Positions 1-6,826 of a stretch of DNA of 38,727 bases are shown in pieces. The DNA comes from Candidatus Woesearchaeota archaeon (GTDB lineage Archaea > Nanobdellota > Nanobdellia > Woesearchaeales > GW2011-AR9), in NCBI GenBank assembly GCA_016214025.1, contig JACRPH010000018.1:1-38727 (forward strand), written 5' to 3'. A program made the translations under genes and the position numbers. Position 1 is the first letter of the stretch, and the number at the start of each line of letters is the position of its first letter. The notes under the pieces are model-generated. The model was not told the DNA's origin, did no database searches, and saw nothing but the letters and a program-made list of their open reading frames with translations.

Positions 1-428
1 TATGAGCATGAGCCCGAAATTACAAATTTATCGTTGCTTTTGGTATCATACTTCTTTCTAATCCAAGCTTCCCATTCATTTCGGCGGTGAACTTCATCAA
101 AGAAAATATATGCTTTTTCCGCGGGGTTTAGTTTTTCGCGATATGTTAAGTAGATATCATCTAAACTGTCTTGGGTCAGCTTCTTGTCTTCTAGGTTTAC
201 GAATAAGATATGTTTGGGGTTTACGCCGGCATTAAGAAGAGCAGCAATCATCTGGTACATTAAAGTGCTCTTGCCTGCGCGCCTAATCCCGGTAAGAATT
301 GTAATTTCGCGAATCTTTATCGAATCAACCAGCAGTTTATATTTCAATCTAGGCTTGCCGGAGAGTTCGCCTATTGCCGTAGGCGATTCCCACCAGGGAT
401 TCCAATAAGTTAGTTTTTCTATTTCCAT
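1..428 (-). CDS. AAA_14/DUF4143-family ATPase, N-terminal part (runs off the window)
   Basis: Read on the minus strand from the ATG at 428, this is an open frame of 142 codons that leaves the window. It begins MEIEKLTYWNPWWE, a typical N-terminus of archaeal AAA_14 ATPases. It has a Walker A loop (TGIRRAGKST, about residue 45) and a Walker B strand (AYIFFDEVHR, about residue 113). The family consists of P-loop ATPases with a C-terminal DUF4143 nuclease-like domain, here outside the window. Their cellular role is poorly known; toxin-antitoxin-like or mobile behaviour has been proposed. A TATA-like stretch (449-458) lies about 25 nt upstream, so the gene is probably leaderless, and two inverted-repeat boxes follow at 460-510. 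A full paralogue lies at 18308-19573. Confidence 0.85.
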   Translation of the reverse strand, partial: MEIEKLTYWNPWWESPTAIGELSGKPRLKYKLLVDSIKIREITILTGIRRAGKSTLMYQMIAALLNAGVNPKHILFVNLEDKKLTQDSLDDIYLTYREKLNPAEKAYIFFDEVHRRNEWEAWIRKKYDTKSNDKFVISGSCS

Positions 429-448
429 ACACCCAAAATTAGGGAACT

Positions 449-522
449 TATATATAAATGTTACGGTGAAACGTAACAAAATTGTATTAAATGTTACGGT
501 AGAACGTAACGTCTCGAGACGT
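449..522 (-). promoter_or_regulatory. Promoter and double operator of the AAA_14 ATPase
   Basis: A TATA-like stretch (ttatatataaa) is followed upstream, in the minus sense, by two near-identical boxes: GTTACGGTGAAACGTAAC at 460-477 and GTTACGGTAGAACGTAAC at 493-510. Each is an inverted repeat (GTTACG/CGTAAC), and the copies start 33 bp apart, about three helical turns. A perfect 14-bp palindrome (ACGTCTCGAGACGT, 509-522) abuts the second. The arrangement suggests a repressor or autoregulatory site; the binding protein is unknown. Confidence 0.6.
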
Positions 523-630
523 CGTTTTCATCAGTTTTAGTCAAATCGCCGCGGGGGGGACTTTGGATTAATTTTTCTTCTTTTCTCAGCAATAATCTTT
601 AAATATATGCCTCTGATTTTCTAGTGTAAC

Positions 631-725
631 GCCCCTGTGGCTTAGCAGCTATAGCGCGTCCTTGGTATGTTTCAACTAGAAATCCAATGAGGACGAGGTC
701 GCGAGTGCAAATCTCGTCAGGGGCT
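631..725 (+). tRNA. tRNA-Thr (GGT) with a 22-nt intron
   Basis: The acceptor stem GCCCCTG (631-637) pairs with CAGGGGC (718-724), with discriminator T at 725. The anticodon stem CGTCC (657-661) pairs with GGACG (691-695). The loop gives anticodon GGT (664-666). A 22-nt intron (668-689) sits after position 37, the usual archaeal site. The T-stem is GCGAG/CTCGT. Standard numbering fits without gaps (U8, A14, G15-C48). The elbow is unusual: position 19 is C, not G, and position 55 is G, not U (T-loop TGCAAAT). A TATA-like box (tttaaatata, about 598-607) lies 25-30 nt upstream. CCA is not encoded. Confidence 0.88.
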
Positions 726-737
726 TATTTATTCCAA

Positions 738-810
738 TGGGGCTGCGGGGATTCGAACCCCGGCCTGACGGCCCCGAACCGCCGATCCTACCAAGCTAGA
801 CTACAGCCCC
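738..810 (-). tRNA. tRNA-Pro (CGG)
   Basis: On the minus strand the acceptor stem is GGGGCTG/CAGCCCC. The anticodon arm is GGCGG-TTCGGGG-CCGTC with anticodon CGG. The T arm is CGGGG-TTCGAAT-CCCCG, with a canonical T-loop and D-loop GG, and the discriminator is A. No intron is seen and CCA is not encoded. It is convergent with tRNA-Thr, 12 nt away. Confidence 0.95.
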
Positions 811-811
811 A

Positions 812-1630
812 TTATCGTCCTTTCCTCACCACATAAAACAATTCATTCTCAAACTCTAATATCTGATATTTATACCCTAATCTTTTACACAGCCACTCCA
901 TCCATCTCCGGCGGGGAGCAGTCATAGGCTTGCCGCTCATAGTCAGCGTAGGAAAGCTAATCACCAGCCACTTCGATGGAACTGCTTTGAGCACTTCTTC
1001 AGTTTTCTTATGCCCTTTGCCCCTATCCAAAATATCCGTGAGCTTAAACATAAAACAAATGTCAGCAGAAGGCAATTTTTTCACTAATTCAACTTTAGAG
1101 ACATCCATCACTTCCGCTTTTCCTACAAAATTCTTGTTTTCAGTCTGCTTCACCGAAAAAAAACGGTTCAACAGCTTTACTTCTTTCTCGCTGATATCAT
1201 AAGCATAATACTTCAATCTCTGCAATTCCATAAGCTCAACTGAAAATGGATTAACCCCACACCCCAAATCAATGACAATCGTAGGCTTCCCCGTAATAGA
1301 AAAGAGCCGAGGATACAATTCAGAATAAAACGAAGCTCTTTCTTTAGTAGAAGAATGTGAAGACAATACTTTATGCACATCCTTAATCTCTTCTTCCACT
1401 TTTTCTACCCTAAACAGCCCATAAGAACGGCGTAATTCTGCTCGTGCTAGTTTAATCACTTGCGTGTAAGCAGCCGATTTTTCATTAATCATAATTGACA
1501 ACTCTTTAAGCAGCTTCGGCTCGCGTTTAAATAACTTAACCAGCACTTCAGTTACAGTTCCATCACTAATGCCAGCAAGTTCTTTCTTCTGTTTAACTTT
1601 GGGAATTAACTTTTTGATTAGTGTGTTCAT
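812..1630 (-). CDS. FmrO/Rmt-like 16S rRNA methyltransferase (putative)
   Basis: About 272 residues from the ATG at 1630; a longer frame to 1690 would overlap the upstream gene. An N-terminal helical region is followed by a Rossmann SAM-binding core: STKERASFYSELYPRLF, then IVIDLGCGVNPFSVEL (motif I), then YAYDIS. The combination of 'STxER...LY..LF' and 'DLGCGxNP' is characteristic of the FmrO/ArmA/Rmt group, which makes m7G1405 in 16S rRNA and gives aminoglycoside resistance in bacteria. The archaeal homologue probably methylates rRNA, but its target base cannot be read from sequence. It follows the membrane-protein gene by 11 nt and ends next to tRNA-Pro. Confidence 0.7.
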   Translation of the reverse strand: MNTLIKKLIPKVKQKKELAGISDGTVTEVLVKLFKREPKLLKELSIMINEKSAAYTQVIKLARAELRRSYGLFRVEKVEEEIKDVHKVLSSHSSTKERASFYSELYPRLFSITGKPTIVIDLGCGVNPFSVELMELQRLKYYAYDISEKEVKLLNRFFSVKQTENKNFVGKAEVMDVSKVELVKKLPSADICFMFKLTDILDRGKGHKKTEEVLKAVPSKWLVISFPTLTMSGKPMTAPRRRWMEWLCKRLGYKYQILEFENELFYVVRKGR

Positions 1631-1641
1631 GGTATTAATTA

Positions 1642-2334
1642 TTACACTCCCCACATCATCACTCCCACCACCACAAACACAAACGTCCACAACACCAGCG
1701 ACAAGAAACTAAACACTAACCCGAACACAATAAAGGCGCGATAACGCTGAGCGTACCAGAACGCTTTAGTCAGCTTCCCCCAAAACTGCTTAAACAGATA
1801 AATCACTCCTGCCACCAGCAATACCAACGCCCACAGCTGATCCCACATCTGAGATAATAATCCCGTAATTACCGCTAACAAGAATAGCAATAACAAAATT
1901 ATCTTAGCCATTCCCCATTCAAAATGAATATTTCTCTGCACCATATACGCTTTAAACACCTTCCAGCTGTACCCATAGAATACAAAAAATACTATAACCG
2001 CTAACATAAAAGTTATGATCTCTTTGGTTTTTAATCCATACAATACTAAAAAGAACGCGGCAAAATACCCGCACAAAGACAGCACTCCGAAGTCAGACAC
2101 TTTATGCATGTCTCTTTGCTCGGCTGAACTATACTTGTGAGCCAGAACCTGCCCTATTACTGCCCAAGCTGCGGGCAGGGAGAAAAACATGATTAATGGA
2201 TATTCGGTAAGCTGCTCAAAGTAATTTACTACCAGCAACACTGCTGAAATTATGATAGTTGCTACTAAAACTGCTTTAAACCCCCTATCCCAATCCCACG
2301 CTTTTTTCTCTTTTTCCGGCTTAAATCTGACCAT
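1642..2334 (-). CDS. Polytopic membrane protein, unknown function
   Basis: About 230 residues starting at the ATG at 2334 (a GTG lies just upstream at 2337). A charged N-terminus (FKPEKEKKAWDWDRGFK) is followed by about seven hydrophobic segments and almost no soluble domain. I do not recognise the family. A TATA-like run (ctttttatattcg, minus sense, about 2358-2366) sits about 25 nt before the ATG, implying a leaderless transcript. It is divergent from the signal peptidase gene and probably co-transcribed with the downstream methyltransferase. Confidence 0.7.
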   Translation of the reverse strand: MVRFKPEKEKKAWDWDRGFKAVLVATIIISAVLLVVNYFEQLTEYPLIMFFSLPAAWAVIGQVLAHKYSSAEQRDMHKVSDFGVLSLCGYFAAFFLVLYGLKTKEIITFMLAVIVFFVFYGYSWKVFKAYMVQRNIHFEWGMAKIILLLLFLLAVITGLLSQMWDQLWALVLLVAGVIYLFKQFWGKLTKAFWYAQRYRAFIVFGLVFSFLSLVLWTFVFVVVGVMMWGV

Positions 2335-2339
2335 CACTT

Positions 2340-2396
2340 ATTCAAAAGAGCTTCGAATATAAAAAGCTTTTTAAACCGCAACTCAATCATTAGATT
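2340..2396. promoter_or_regulatory. Divergent promoter with palindromic TATA region
   Basis: The 62-bp gap between the minus-strand membrane protein and the plus-strand signal peptidase has a near-palindrome, atataaaaagctttttaaa (about 2357-2376), centred on AAGCTT. Read either way it gives a TATA-like box about 25 nt before the respective start codon, so both genes look leaderless. Confidence 0.55.
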
Positions 2397-3065
2397 ATGA
2401 CTGATGTAAACCACCCCAATAATAAATTCAACTGGCTCAAGAAGTTCTGGCACTTCCTGTGGGAAGATGATTCGGTGTGGAGCTGGCTGGCTAATGTGGC
2501 AGTAGCATTTGTTCTAATCAAATTTATAGTATATCCTCTTCTAGGATTATTATTAGGAACGAGCTATCCTTTAGTTGCGGTAGTCAGCGAAAGCATGGAG
2601 CACGGAATTGATGCCGGAGCTATTTGTGGATATAATCTCCAAGCATTTCCTGAATCATTTGACAACTATTGGAAGTTATGTGGAGATTGGTATGAAAATA
2701 ATGGGATAACTAAAGCCCAATTTGCTCAGTTCTCGTTTCGGGATGGGTTTGATAAAGGGGATGTAATCCTATTATGGAGAGCTAATAATGGGAATACTAA
2801 AGTAGGTGATATCTTAGTATTTCAGGGAACTAAGCCCCAGCCCATAATTCATCGCGTGGTTAAAGTGTGGCAGGAAAACGGGCAGTATTTTTATCATACT
2901 AAAGGCGACCATAACAGCGCCAGCATAACTGGAACGCTGGGAGAAACTAAGATTGAAGAAAGCCGGGTTTATGGGAAAGGGTTGATTAGGATTCCTTATC
3001 TGGGCTGGGTTAAGATTCTGGCGGTGGATGCAGCTAAGTTGGTAGGGATACAGATTGAGAAGTAA
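2397..3065 (+). CDS. Signal peptidase I, archaeal/ER (SEC11) type
   Basis: 222 residues. An N-terminal soluble stretch is followed by a membrane anchor (about 31-55) and the catalytic box VVSESMEHG, with the nucleophile at Ser66 (family form SGSMEP). Then come KGDVILL, IIHRVV with His152, and TKGDHN with Asp171. Ser-His-Asp is the archaeal/eukaryotic S26B arrangement rather than the bacterial Ser-Lys. About 45 residues between the Ser box and the KGDVI box form an insert (GYNLQAFPESFDNYW region) that looks lineage-specific. It removes signal peptides from exported proteins on the outer face of the membrane, and the secreted proteins at 10-18 kb are likely substrates. It is probably leaderless. 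Confidence 0.9.
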   Translation: MTDVNHPNNKFNWLKKFWHFLWEDDSVWSWLANVAVAFVLIKFIVYPLLGLLLGTSYPLVAVVSESMEHGIDAGAICGYNLQAFPESFDNYWKLCGDWYENNGITKAQFAQFSFRDGFDKGDVILLWRANNGNTKVGDILVFQGTKPQPIIHRVVKVWQENGQYFYHTKGDHNSASITGTLGETKIEESRVYGKGLIRIPYLGWVKILAVDAAKLVGIQIEK

Positions 3066-3117
3066 GTCTTTTATTCGAGTTAATTATATAAACTACCTCC
3101 AAATCCTACCCTAAAAC

Positions 3118-3159
3118 GAGTATGTGCACAGCATCTTCAAAACGAGGGGGTGAGGGCTT
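3118..3159 (+). promoter_or_regulatory. Leader of the TFS gene with ribosome binding site
   Basis: A TATA-like box (attatataaac, about 3081-3093) predicts a start near 3115. The short leader contains AGCATCTTCAAAAC (3131-3144), identical to the 5' arm of the structured element at 35626-35750 read in the same (gene-sense) direction, but without its core. It is followed by a purine-rich Shine-Dalgarno region (gagggggtgaggg). Confidence 0.45.
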
Positions 3160-3471
3160 ATGTTTTGTCCTAAATGCGGATCTTTATTAAGGCCAAAAGA
3201 TAAAGGCGGTAAAACAGTACTGTTCTGTACCTGCGGCTTTACTAAATCTATAGAAGGGGAATCTACTGAAATAACCGAGAAAGTAGATGCAGGAAAGAAG
3301 ATAGAGGTGATGGAAAACCTAGAAACCCATCCCAAGATTAAGACTACTTGTGAGAAATGCGGAAATAACCTGGCTTATTATTGGACTCAGCAAACTCGTG
3401 GAGCAGATGAGCCGGAAACCAGATTCTTCCGCTGCACCAAATGCCGGTTTACTTGGAGAGAATATTCATAA
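3160..3471 (+). CDS. tfs: Transcription factor S (TFIIS/RPB9-like)
   Basis: 103 residues, the usual length. The N-terminal zinc ribbon has CPKC (3-6) and CTC (about 29-31), as in RPB9. A linker leads to the C-terminal TFIIS-type ribbon with CEKC and CTKC. The hairpin sequence RGADEPETRFFRC carries the invariant acidic Asp-Glu pair that enters the RNA polymerase secondary channel and stimulates transcript cleavage. A strong Shine-Dalgarno stretch precedes the ATG. The stop overlaps the next start by one base (TAATG), so the two genes form an operon. Confidence 0.95.
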   Translation: MFCPKCGSLLRPKDKGGKTVLFCTCGFTKSIEGESTEITEKVDAGKKIEVMENLETHPKIKTTCEKCGNNLAYYWTQQTRGADEPETRFFRCTKCRFTWREYS

Positions 3472-4010
3472 TGTCTTTGGTATCTCCGCTGGAAGTAATT
3501 GAACTGTTGAAAGAAGAAGAATTATTTCAGGAATGGAAGAAGAATCATGCACAGAGTTATCTTTCTCATTTCTTTTGTCCGGTAAATTCTGAGTTAGAGC
3601 CATTAGGTGAATGGGAAATTGGCTGGCTTGATCCTGATGATGAAAAGATAACCGTATTTGCTCTATTGGAAAATGGGACTTTTGCGATTAAGCCTGCTGA
3701 TGAGGTGTTTAAAGATAAAAATACCATTGTAGAAGAATTAGATTTGGATAAAGTAAAAGTGAGCGTAGAAGAAGTGCAAAAGACGGCTGATGAAAGCAAA
3801 ATATTACATTTTCCTACTGAAATCTTAGGGAACGGGTTTATTATCCTGCAAACTTTAAATGAAGTGGTGCAATGGAACGTTTCTTTTATCACCAAGACTT
3901 TAAAGTTTGCTAATTTGAAGATAAATGCTGAAACCGGAGAGTTGTTCAGCCACAATGTAATCAGTTTTATGGAGACGCATAAAGGGCAGAAAGCTCAACA
4001 ACTACAATAA
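3471..4010 (+). CDS. Unrecognised protein in the TFS operon
   Basis: 179 residues from the ATG that shares a base with the TFS stop. It has no signal peptide or membrane segment, is acidic, and looks mixed alpha/beta (MSLVSPLEVIELLKEEELF ... LGEWEIGWLDPDDEK ... ILHFPTEILGNGFIIL). I see no catalytic motif. Coupling to TFS hints at co-expression with the transcription apparatus, but nothing in the sequence proves a role. Confidence 0.65.
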   Translation: MSLVSPLEVIELLKEEELFQEWKKNHAQSYLSHFFCPVNSELEPLGEWEIGWLDPDDEKITVFALLENGTFAIKPADEVFKDKNTIVEELDLDKVKVSVEEVQKTADESKILHFPTEILGNGFIILQTLNEVVQWNVSFITKTLKFANLKINAETGELFSHNVISFMETHKGQKAQQLQ

Positions 4011-4241
4011 AATAATTCTTAAAAAAAGTGAATCTTTTTCTTTAACTCAAAGTAGTACTCGTGTTTTTGATGCTTAGTTTTGGATATAGATTTGCGTTTT
4101 CTTCGTCTGTAAAATATAATTCCCAATACTTACGGTTTGATTTCTAATCTCCTTCACTATATTTTCGCCACCAGTATAATTTATATACCCGTCCCCTTTT
4201 CTTATTTCTGATAGATGTTTAGGGAATTGGGGGTGGTAGGT
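4011..4241. other. AT-rich intergenic region with a promoter for the small ORF
   Basis: There is no convincing gene up to about 4170. A TATA-like box (taatttatataccc, about 4177-4188) lies some 60 nt before the GTG at 4242 and predicts a leader of about 35-40 nt. The leader includes a G-rich ribosome-binding stretch (gggggtggtaggt, 4229-4241). Confidence 0.45.
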
Positions 4242-4328
4242 GTGTCTAAAATATCTTATGGGGCGCAGATGAACTGCAAGAAGCTAGAATCTTTTTTTAA
4301 CGAAGAGGATGAGGAGGAAGAAACGTAG
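4242..4328 (+). CDS. Candidate small protein, 28 residues
   Basis: A GTG-started frame encodes MSKISYGAQMNCKKLESFF followed by an acidic tail (NEEDEEEET). It has a TATA-like promoter about 60 nt upstream, a G-rich Shine-Dalgarno-like stretch directly before the start, and a T-rich run (4339-4347) after the stop that could end transcription. The complete promoter-RBS-ORF-terminator layout makes it better than a chance frame. The same transcript could instead be a noncoding RNA. Confidence 0.4.
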   Translation: MSKISYGAQMNCKKLESFFNEEDEEEET

Positions 4329-4388
4329 TTCTCTCATCTTTTTTTAATATTTTATATTTGTTTAATATTTTGTATTTGTTTAATATTT

Positions 4389-5126
4389 CTACCTCAACTC
4401 CTTCATATAGAACTCTCTCGCCTGCTCCTGAGTATGTTCTATACTTATTCCCGCATCCAAATCTACTACTTGCACTCCTTTCTGCCGGAAAATGCTGCGG
4501 AATTCTTCACTGTCGTAAATCTTCTTTAATTTTAACTGGAATTCCAGATTCTCAAACTTGCATTTATCATCTTTTTCCCGCTGGCTGATTCGCTGCAGCA
4601 CTTCTTCTACGTTCACGATATTGGGAATGAGCAGATAATTCATGGGATGAGCATAACAGAAAGCATTTCCAGGAATGCGCAGAATTTTTTCCATAGGCAA
4701 ATCTACTCTTAAATCTATGGCGCTTTGCTGCTGGTAAACCAGGCTGGTAGAGAAAGAACGGCTTTGATAGACAGATATTCCTGCTTCTAAAGCCGGGAGC
4801 ACTAATTGCTGGTAGAGAATTCTTCTATCGAGAGCATAGGCTTCGGCTACCGCTTCAGGAGTGTAATCGCGGTTGTTTTTAGCAATTAATTCCTGCCGGA
4901 TAATTCTGCCTATTCCTACATATGTGGGTTCAGAGGTGACAATCACGTCGCATTTGCCAAAAATTAAACCTAATGGCGGGTGATAATCATGGGATTTCCA
5001 GAATTCATGCACGTCAAAAACTCTTTTTCCGGATCTTTTTGCTTCTTCTATTAATGTATCTAAGATTACTCCTTTACCTACGCCATCCAATCCGTCTACG
5101 ACTATGAATTTTCCGGGAGCGCTCAT
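4389..5126 (-). CDS. tmk: Thymidylate kinase
   Basis: About 245 residues. The P-loop GLDGVGKG near the N-terminus is the TMPK form. It is followed by the substrate-binding regions (SEPTYVGIGRIIR, YALDRRILYQ, YQSRSFSTSLVYQQ). It phosphorylates dTMP to dTDP. It is longer than bacterial Tmk (about 210). The start at 5126 leaves normal spacing from GGGG in the thyX tail; an alternative ATG at 5135 overlaps the thyX stop by four bases. It is downstream of and coupled to the ThyX gene, forming a thymidylate operon. Confidence 0.85.
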   Translation of the reverse strand: MSAPGKFIVVDGLDGVGKGVILDTLIEEAKRSGKRVFDVHEFWKSHDYHPPLGLIFGKCDVIVTSEPTYVGIGRIIRQELIAKNNRDYTPEAVAEAYALDRRILYQQLVLPALEAGISVYQSRSFSTSLVYQQQSAIDLRVDLPMEKILRIPGNAFCYAHPMNYLLIPNIVNVEEVLQRISQREKDDKCKFENLEFQLKLKKIYDSEEFRSIFRQKGVQVVDLDAGISIEHTQEQAREFYMKELR

Positions 5127-5131
5127 TTTTA

Positions 5132-6712
5132 TCATTCCCCTTTCTCTGCGGTTTGATAGGCACTTTCTCTTATCAGAGGAAATTCATCCTTTCCTCCCAG
5201 AAGCAGGGTCGTGGCTGGAGCAATCTCTTTTGCTTCTTTGCACATAGCATTAGCCAATTCCCGGATTTCCCATTGGGCATGCGCATCTTCCCGTAACCTA
5301 GAAAAGTGATACAATTCCCGTAAGTTTATCTTAGCGATAACTCTTCTTCGACGGGCATTGGTTAAGCAGTAATTGGCAGCGGCAATCCCTTTTCTTCCTC
5401 CCAGTGTTTCATAAAGTCCCGCCGATTTATCCATCACTTCCTGAAACTCTTTTTCTTTTCCGACCCCTGCAATTGATTTTGGGATGGTTGTTCCCAGTTG
5501 CAGATCATAGCTTCCTGGCAATTGAGTGCTCATCCTATGCCGCTTGAACTGAGCGTAACAACTGGCTGACATCACCGCATCAAAAGTAAACTCTCCCATC
5601 TCAAACTCTCTGGGTACAGCATCATATTCCGAAAGATGCTCCAAGCATTTCTTAACATACTTCACTCTAATTTCCGGGGGCATATCATCGTAAATGCGAT
5701 ATGCAGTAATTAGGGGCATGCTAATCGGGCTGGAAATTAAAGCCGAGACGACTTCTTTATCCACTTCATTGGCTTTAGTGAGCAGTTTGCGTTCACTTTG
5801 GGGATAACAAGACTGGTTTATGGCAATGAGGTTAATGGTAAGTTTATCCATACGTCCAAACCTGAAAAAATCATCATTCAGGGTAGCTTTCTGCGTTTTC
5901 TTAAATTCTTCTTCATCAGCAAGAATAATTAATGAGGGAATAACTTCCCTGGCTGACGCGTACAATTTTGCTCCTAATTCTCTTACTTCAGCTAACCGAT
6001 GATATTTGAATTTTCTAATAATATGCTCCAGATTTCGTGCATTAGCGGTAAATCCCAACTGAGCTTCGGTAGCTAAGCTTAAGGCATAGCGGGCATCTTC
6101 TTTAGCCCAGCCTTCGATAGTAGCTTTCTTTCCGGCTTCGTAAGCTTCTCTTGTTTTAAACTGTTTATTCTCCGGAACAATCTTCATTCTCTGCAATAGG
6201 ACTTCAGTTTCAGGAGCCCGGGTGTGCCATTCTTCTAAAGCTTCCAAATTATCAAAGTAAAACTTATTTTGTACCTTTTCTACCAAATCCCTGAATTCTT
6301 TTTCAGCAGGCTTTCCTTTAAACTCTTCCGGAACTACAAAATCTCCTTTAAGGGTGATGTAGCGCTGTGATTTCTCGGTGTAAGAACATAAGCGATGCTG
6401 TTCTAATGCTTCTACTGCTAATCGCGATAAGCCCATAATATCGAAATTTAAAACGGCATGCTCGGCTACGGAATGATGCCCCATAGTGAATACAATGTTT
6501 TCCGTCGATTTTCTGGCTTTTTCTACTTCCCTCCTAGCATCTGCTCTTAATTCATCTACCGGACGTGGATCGCGGCTGATGCGGGCATAAGCAGCAGAAA
6601 GCACTTCCGGAGTGGCTGCAAGAAGAACATCTTCGCTATTATTTCCCTCCATTAACTCTTTTAAGATTTCTTCATCAATATTCCGTCCAGAACGGATAAC
6701 TGTTAAGGTCAT
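5132..6712 (-). CDS. thyX: Flavin-dependent thymidylate synthase, duplicated-domain form
   Basis: 526 residues, about twice the usual ThyX length (about 220-250). The N-terminal half has GHHSVAEHAVLNFDI and QHRLCSYTEKSQRY (105-118), close to the ThyX signature RHRxxSxNExSxRY but with Gln for the first Arg and Thr for Asn. The C-terminal half (about residue 390 on) has FKRHRMSTQLPGSYD, which keeps RHR and the Ser but lacks the ExSxRY part, then YHFSRLREDAHAQWEIRELA near the end. ThyX makes dTMP from dUMP with FAD, NADPH and methylene-folate. The active site may be shared between halves. GAGGTGAT precedes the start. It is divergent from the dCMP deaminase fusion. Confidence 0.88.
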   Translation of the reverse strand: MTLTVIRSGRNIDEEILKELMEGNNSEDVLLAATPEVLSAAYARISRDPRPVDELRADARREVEKARKSTENIVFTMGHHSVAEHAVLNFDIMGLSRLAVEALEQHRLCSYTEKSQRYITLKGDFVVPEEFKGKPAEKEFRDLVEKVQNKFYFDNLEALEEWHTRAPETEVLLQRMKIVPENKQFKTREAYEAGKKATIEGWAKEDARYALSLATEAQLGFTANARNLEHIIRKFKYHRLAEVRELGAKLYASAREVIPSLIILADEEEFKKTQKATLNDDFFRFGRMDKLTINLIAINQSCYPQSERKLLTKANEVDKEVVSALISSPISMPLITAYRIYDDMPPEIRVKYVKKCLEHLSEYDAVPREFEMGEFTFDAVMSASCYAQFKRHRMSTQLPGSYDLQLGTTIPKSIAGVGKEKEFQEVMDKSAGLYETLGGRKGIAAANYCLTNARRRRVIAKINLRELYHFSRLREDAHAQWEIRELANAMCKEAKEIAPATTLLLGGKDEFPLIRESAYQTAEKGE

Positions 6713-6826
6713 CTTTAATCACCTCTCCACAACTGAAATTATTGTTCATTTTAAAACATTTGTGCTCTTGTACATCTATTTTCCCCCACCACAATCATTT
6801 TAAACCATCTTTCCGCAAAGTGAGTC
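6713..6826. promoter_or_regulatory. Divergent promoter of the thymidylate genes
   Basis: The gap between thyX (minus) and the kinase-deaminase fusion (plus) carries a good Shine-Dalgarno for thyX (GAGGTGAT, minus sense, about 6717-6725) and TATA-like runs (ttttaaaac about 6750, ttttaaacc about 6797). The plus-strand gene has at most a short leader. Confidence 0.45.

Noticed and set aside
930-1202. Plus-strand frame of 90 codons inside the methyltransferase gene
   Set aside because: Shadow of the minus-strand coding sequence, which has clear SAM-binding motifs.
4020-4160. A 34-codon minus-strand frame with protein-like composition (KYWELYFTDEENA)
   Set aside because: It is bounded by stops, has no start or ribosome binding site, and I could not tie it to any family; too short to call a remnant.
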